From PALSA-270 sp963770245 (GTDB taxonomy: Bacteria; Acidobacteriota; Terriglobia; Terriglobales; Acidobacteriaceae): a DNA stretch of 64,000 bases. The translations under genes were made by a program, and so were the position numbers. The stretch is taken from assembly GCA_963770245.1 (NCBI GenBank), contig CAVYOX010000017.1, positions 124,001 to 188,000 on the forward strand. The letters are read 5' to 3'. Below, piece by piece: positions 60,856 through 64,000 of the stretch; position 1 is the first letter of the stretch, and each line of letters begins with the position of its first letter. Under the pieces are notes generated by a model, which made no database searches, was not told where the DNA came from, and saw only the letters and a list, made by a program, of their open reading frames with translations.

Positions 60856-62025
60856 TTAGTGCACAATCGCCGTCAGATTTGCCGGCGGATTTGGGATCGT
60901 TGAAGAAGGGTTGCAGGCGGGCAAGCCTGTTTGGGTCGAATAGGGCGAGGTGGCGACACAGTTCTTAGGCTGAGGAGGAATCAACGGAGTGGGGAATACG
61001 GTAGACACTGGGGTCAACAAAGCATCTGCCGGCTGATCAAAAGTATTGTTGATGAGAGTGAGGGATGGTGTTGCCCCATTGCAGGTCCCAGCATGGTATC
61101 CGTTGTGACTGGTCCCATCAAGTCCAATCTCATCGGAAATATTGTTGGAAACAGTAATCGGTCCATCGCAGGTGTTCGTAGGGCTTCCAATGTAGATCCC
61201 GACATTGCCACCGTTTACCACAGGAGTAGTGTTATAGACTTTGTTGCTGTCCAGTACATGGTTGCCTCCACTGGCTATCCCAATGCCACATTCCCCAGTA
61301 TTCAGCAATAGGTTGCTTAAGAACTGGCCGCTTTCGGCACCCGTGTCGGCAATCAGGCCGCACCCCGACGGGCTGTGTCCTCCGGTAACGTAGTTCGCTT
61401 TGACGACGAACCCTTGGACGCTGCCAAAGTTTACCGAGTCCTCTTGATTCTCAGGATACAAATATTTGGTGGTATCGAGACTCGACAGGGTGTAATTGTT
61501 CTGGAACGTGATATTGCTGCAATCTGTCCCGCATTGAAAGTTCTGCCCGCGCGGAAAGGGGCCCCGGGGATTGAGCAGGAAGTTACCGATAACGCTGATG
61601 TTCTCGCCCCCGATCACCTCAATATTCGTCTCTCCGTAGGCAATGACGTTCCCCTGGATCACGACGTTTTGCGGCGTCAGATGTGCAAAAATCCCGTCCT
61701 CGTGATCGCAGCACCCAGGACCCAGGGTTTCGGGATGAATGTAATTGTCGTAGACATAGACCCCGTTCCCCCCTTCAATCTTTATGGCATTCGCATCCGG
61801 TCCGCCGCTGCAGGGCCCAATGTCGGAGTTTTGAATGGTTATGTTCGTGGAGTTCACAATCAGGACGCAACTACCTGTCGTAGAGGTGATTTTTAACCCC
61901 TGGATCACAACGTTGGCTTGTCCGCTGATCGTGATCGGACCCGAGGCGGTTTGTTGCGCAATGGCCAATGCAGGAACCAACCATAGCCACCATAGCCCTA
62001 GTAACCTGATTACTCTATTTGCCAT
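60856..62025 (-). CDS. Secreted right-handed beta-helix protein
   Basis: 389 residues from the ATG at 62025; the frame is open 20 codons upstream. A signal peptide (LLGLWWLWLVPALAIAQQ) is followed by repeated short strands of beta-helix type: ITISGQANVVIQGLKITST, NSTNITIQNSDIGPCSG, PQNVVIQGNVIAYGETNIEV, SNITFQNNYTLSS. These resemble pectate-lyase-like/NosD-like right-handed parallel beta-helices. No lyase catalytic Arg/Asp set is identified. It converges on the polysaccharide cluster, so it might bind or cut the polymer outside the cell, but the link is only positional. Confidence 0.75.
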   Translation of the reverse strand: MANRVIRLLGLWWLWLVPALAIAQQTASGPITISGQANVVIQGLKITSTTGSCVLIVNSTNITIQNSDIGPCSGGPDANAIKIEGGNGVYVYDNYIHPETLGPGCCDHEDGIFAHLTPQNVVIQGNVIAYGETNIEVIGGENISVIGNFLLNPRGPFPRGQNFQCGTDCSNITFQNNYTLSSLDTTKYLYPENQEDSVNFGSVQGFVVKANYVTGGHSPSGCGLIADTGAESGQFLSNLLLNTGECGIGIASGGNHVLDSNKVYNTTPVVNGGNVGIYIGSPTNTCDGPITVSNNISDEIGLDGTSHNGYHAGTCNGATPSLTLINNTFDQPADALLTPVSTVFPTPLIPPQPKNCVATSPYSTQTGLPACNPSSTIPNPPANLTAIVH

Positions 62026-62510
62026 GGAATCATCGCTTCCAACAGCCTGAAGGAACCAACGGACTCGATTACGAGGAATGGCCAACCCGTGTCCAGGGGC
62101 GAACGTTCTCAGCCGAGCCCGCCGTTCAGGCCAGATCTTGTGCCCAACTCAATCATTTGCGAGTTGCTGTCCCCAAAGATTACAGGTGGCCGGAGGGGAG
62201 GAAAACATTGCAGTAGTACATGTCCGTATGTACAGGTTGCTACCGGGTACTCGCTCCCGTTGGAGTCCCGGATGATGGGCGGGTTTCAACGGCGGCACCC
62301 CTCTGCGGTGCCGGGCGTTGCCCATGCGCTTTCGCCCCGAAACGACCGAGAATGCTTGTCTGTGGGCGTCGGACCTATTGGATGCGCCGCATCCTCAAAT
62401 GGGAGAACCTCCACGGTGCGCTTAGAGCTGGTTGCAGAAATACCGGATGGGGAGGAGTAAGCAAACGAGAAAGAAGCCACGACGGTAGATGCTCAGGATG
62501 CGGTCCTGGC
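62026..62510. other. Intergenic region, no gene recognised
   Basis: About 480 bases upstream of the beta-helix gene. A piece on the plus strand (RTSTVRLELVAEIPDGEE) looks protein-like but has no start and no family I know. The rest is unremarkable. Confidence 0.35.
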
Positions 62511-62738
62511 CTATGAGCAGCCGTCGAAACTGCTGCTACCAGGCGAAGTGCGCTCCACCTTCGGCCCGATCGAGTACTTCGGCGGCAGGTTTCGCCACCA
62601 TGCCCCGGTCTTGACACATGGAATGCCTACCCCGCACTCCCGATTCGAAGGCCAAGGCCATCCCCGCCCGTCTCGCCTGCGCATCGCTGCGGGAAAGAAA
62701 TACTCGATCAACGCCCACTGCCGTTCGCTGCACCGCAT
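62511..62738 (-). pseudogene. IS5-family transposase N-terminal remnant
   Basis: It reads MRCSERQWALIEYFFPAAMR, RRDGRGWPWPSNRECGVGIP, then TGAWWRNLPPKY. It is close to the N-terminal DUF4096 region of IS5-type transposases (QWALIEPxxPxxxRRxDGRGRPW, LEGILWxLKTGARWRDLPxxY). After the NLPPKY block the reading diverges and ends at 62511. The DDE catalytic region is absent, and I saw no inverted terminal repeats. A degraded insertion-sequence end. Confidence 0.75.
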
Positions 62739-62802
62739 GCTCCGAACTCAGCCGATTCCGGCTCTTACTGCAAAGTGCCTCCCTTGAGGTCGATCGCTAT
62801 TT

Positions 62803-64000
62803 ATGAGACCAGCTCTACTTTCATTTGTCACCCGGGTTTCCTTACTGGGTTCCCTTTGCCTGGCCGCGCCCTGGACGGCGCTGGCACAAGTACCAGTGAG
62901 TGTGACCACGTTTCACAACGATAACTCTCGTACTGGGCAAAACGTGAACGAGATCGTGCTGACCCCTTCGAACGTGAACAGCAATCAGTTTGGCAAGCTG
63001 TTCTCGGTGACGGTGACGGGCGTTGTGTACGCCCAACCTCTCTACTTAGCCAACGTCTCTATCAACGGTGGCACACACAACGTTCTGTATGTGGCGACCG
63101 AGCACGACATGCTGTATGCGATCGACGCCGACAGCGGGGCGGTTTACTGGAACGTGAGTTTGATCCCCGCGGGTGGAAGTACGGTGAACAGCGTCAGTGA
63201 TGCGAACTGCTCGGATCTGGTGCCTGAGATTGGGATCACAGGCACACCGGTCATCGACCCGAGCACGAACACGATTTACGTCGTGACCCACACCAAGGAG
63301 GCCGGACTCTTTTTTTACCGATTGCATGCCCTCGACGTGGTGACAAGTGCAGAGAAGTTTGGCGGACCGGTCGTGCTTACCGACGTCAATGGCCAATTTG
63401 ACCCTATCCAGGAGAACCAACGCCCCGCCCTGTTGTTGGTGAATGGTCACGTCATCATCGCCTGGAGCTCACATTGTGACAACTCTCCCTGGCATGGTTG
63501 GGTGATGTCCTATAGTGCGAGCGCGCTGGCACGAGAAGCCGTGCTCAACACCACTCCGACGGGTAATGCAGCGGGAGTGTGGATGAGCGGCGATGGAGTA
63601 GCGGCCGATTCCGCGGGCAACCTATTTTTTGCCACGGGCAATGGAACCTACGACGGCGCGGCAAACGGGAACTATGGTGACAGCATTATGAAGGTGAGTC
63701 CACCGAGCGGTGGGAACTTCATCGTAGCGGACTGGTTCACTCCGTTTAACCAGAGCAGCTTGAGTGCGGGCGATCATGATGTGGGCTCAGGTGGCGTGCT
63801 GCTGTTGCCCGATCTGCCCGCCGGCTCGGCCCACCAGCAGCTGCTGGTGGAGATGGGGAAAGAGGGCTGGATCTTTGTGGTCGATCGGAACAATATGGGC
63901 CAGTTCTGTTTGACTTGCACGAGCCAGGACACCCAAATCGTGCAGGAAATACCGGGGGCGAGCGTCGGAATCTGGGGATCGCCAGCGTACTGGAACGACA
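62803..64000 (+). CDS. Secreted PQQ-like beta-propeller protein (partial, runs off window)
   Basis: It begins at ATG 62803 and stays open to the end of the window (about 399 codons). Signal peptide LLGSLCLAAPWTALAQ. The mature part starts VSVTTFHNDNSRTGQNVNE and has repeated propeller elements: VYAQPLYLANVSINGGTHNV, LYVATEHDMLYAIDADSGAV, GITGTPVIDPSTNTIYVVTH, LHALDVVTSAEK, NLFFATGNGTYDG and WIFVVDRNNMGQF. Proteins of this sort usually go on into Ig-like or Big domains. It is probably an exported, perhaps carbohydrate- or metabolite-sensing propeller; no enzymatic signature is visible in the part seen. Confidence 0.85.
   Translation, partial: MRPALLSFVTRVSLLGSLCLAAPWTALAQVPVSVTTFHNDNSRTGQNVNEIVLTPSNVNSNQFGKLFSVTVTGVVYAQPLYLANVSINGGTHNVLYVATEHDMLYAIDADSGAVYWNVSLIPAGGSTVNSVSDANCSDLVPEIGITGTPVIDPSTNTIYVVTHTKEAGLFFYRLHALDVVTSAEKFGGPVVLTDVNGQFDPIQENQRPALLLVNGHVIIAWSSHCDNSPWHGWVMSYSASALAREAVLNTTPTGNAAGVWMSGDGVAADSAGNLFFATGNGTYDGAANGNYGDSIMKVSPPSGGNFIVADWFTPFNQSSLSAGDHDVGSGGVLLLPDLPAGSAHQQLLVEMGKEGWIFVVDRNNMGQFCLTCTSQDTQIVQEIPGASVGIWGSPAYWND

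Noticed and set aside
1..64000. CRISPR arrays, tRNA or rRNA genes, complete mobile elements
   Set aside because: No spaced identical repeats, no cloverleaf with a clear TPsiC arm, and no transposase with intact catalytic part were seen.

Overview
The window looks like a piece of an Acidobacteriota (Terriglobia-type) chromosome. This is inferred from gene content, not from a database search: several Hanks-type Ser/Thr kinases fused to different sensor modules, secreted Ig-like and PQQ-like propeller proteins, a YXWGXW-repeat protein, and an exopolysaccharide operon headed by a UpxY/NusG-like gene with ExeA-type ATPases. I saw no rRNA, tRNA or CRISPR array.

Layout. 0-10.1 kb is a kinase neighbourhood: a membrane kinase with a TolB-like propeller, a kinase-NTPase-TPR protein, a kinase fused to a BNR propeller with a MoaD-like sulfur-carrier gene 3 nt downstream, and two broken kinase genes. 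10.1-18 kb holds a GH94-like secreted enzyme, a six-helix membrane protein, a PEBP lipoprotein, an AraC regulator, an RHS-repeat remnant and an Ig-like lipoprotein. 18-24 kb is a stretch of small stress-type or envelope proteins (CsbD-like, a paralogous membrane/soluble pair, a 26-aa membrane peptide, YXWGXW, a Lys/Ala-rich repeat protein) mixed with frameshifted genes and a collapsed NRAMP transporter. 24-30 kb has an APC permease divergent from a yeast-Fcy1-like cytosine deaminase, a DNase II-like nuclease with an SH3b domain, and two NTF2-like proteins.

30-36.4 kb, minus strand, carries a CelD-like acyltransferase, a GT4 glycosyltransferase and a LuxR regulator. The segment containing the 5' end of the glycosyltransferase and the regulator is tandemly duplicated (about 1.9 kb), giving two regulators with degenerate receiver domains and C-terminal Sel1-like tails. 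One has an 11-C tract about 18 bases upstream of its start.

36.7-60.7 kb, plus strand, is an exopolysaccharide cluster: UpxY antiterminator, PilZ protein, ExeA ATPase, CpsD-like ATPase lacking the Walker A lysine, WbaP/WcaJ-type initiating transferase, second ExeA ATPase, Wza-like exporter, Wzz/GumC-like chain-length protein, GNAT-like acyltransferase, then a three-gene NRPS block (adenylation-thiolation protein with a leucine-like code, cytochrome P450, stand-alone condensation protein with HQxxxDG), Wzx-like flippase, GT2, Wzy/O-antigen ligase, polysaccharide deacetylase, GDP-mannose 3,5-epimerase-like enzyme, WecG/TagA transferase and GT4. Between chain-length protein and flippase, the block suggests that a carrier-bound, possibly hydroxylated amino acid is made for the exported polymer or a co-made molecule. 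This is the best candidate here for an undescribed system. 60.9-64 kb has a convergent secreted beta-helix protein, an IS5-type transposase remnant and the start of a secreted PQQ-like propeller protein that runs off the window.
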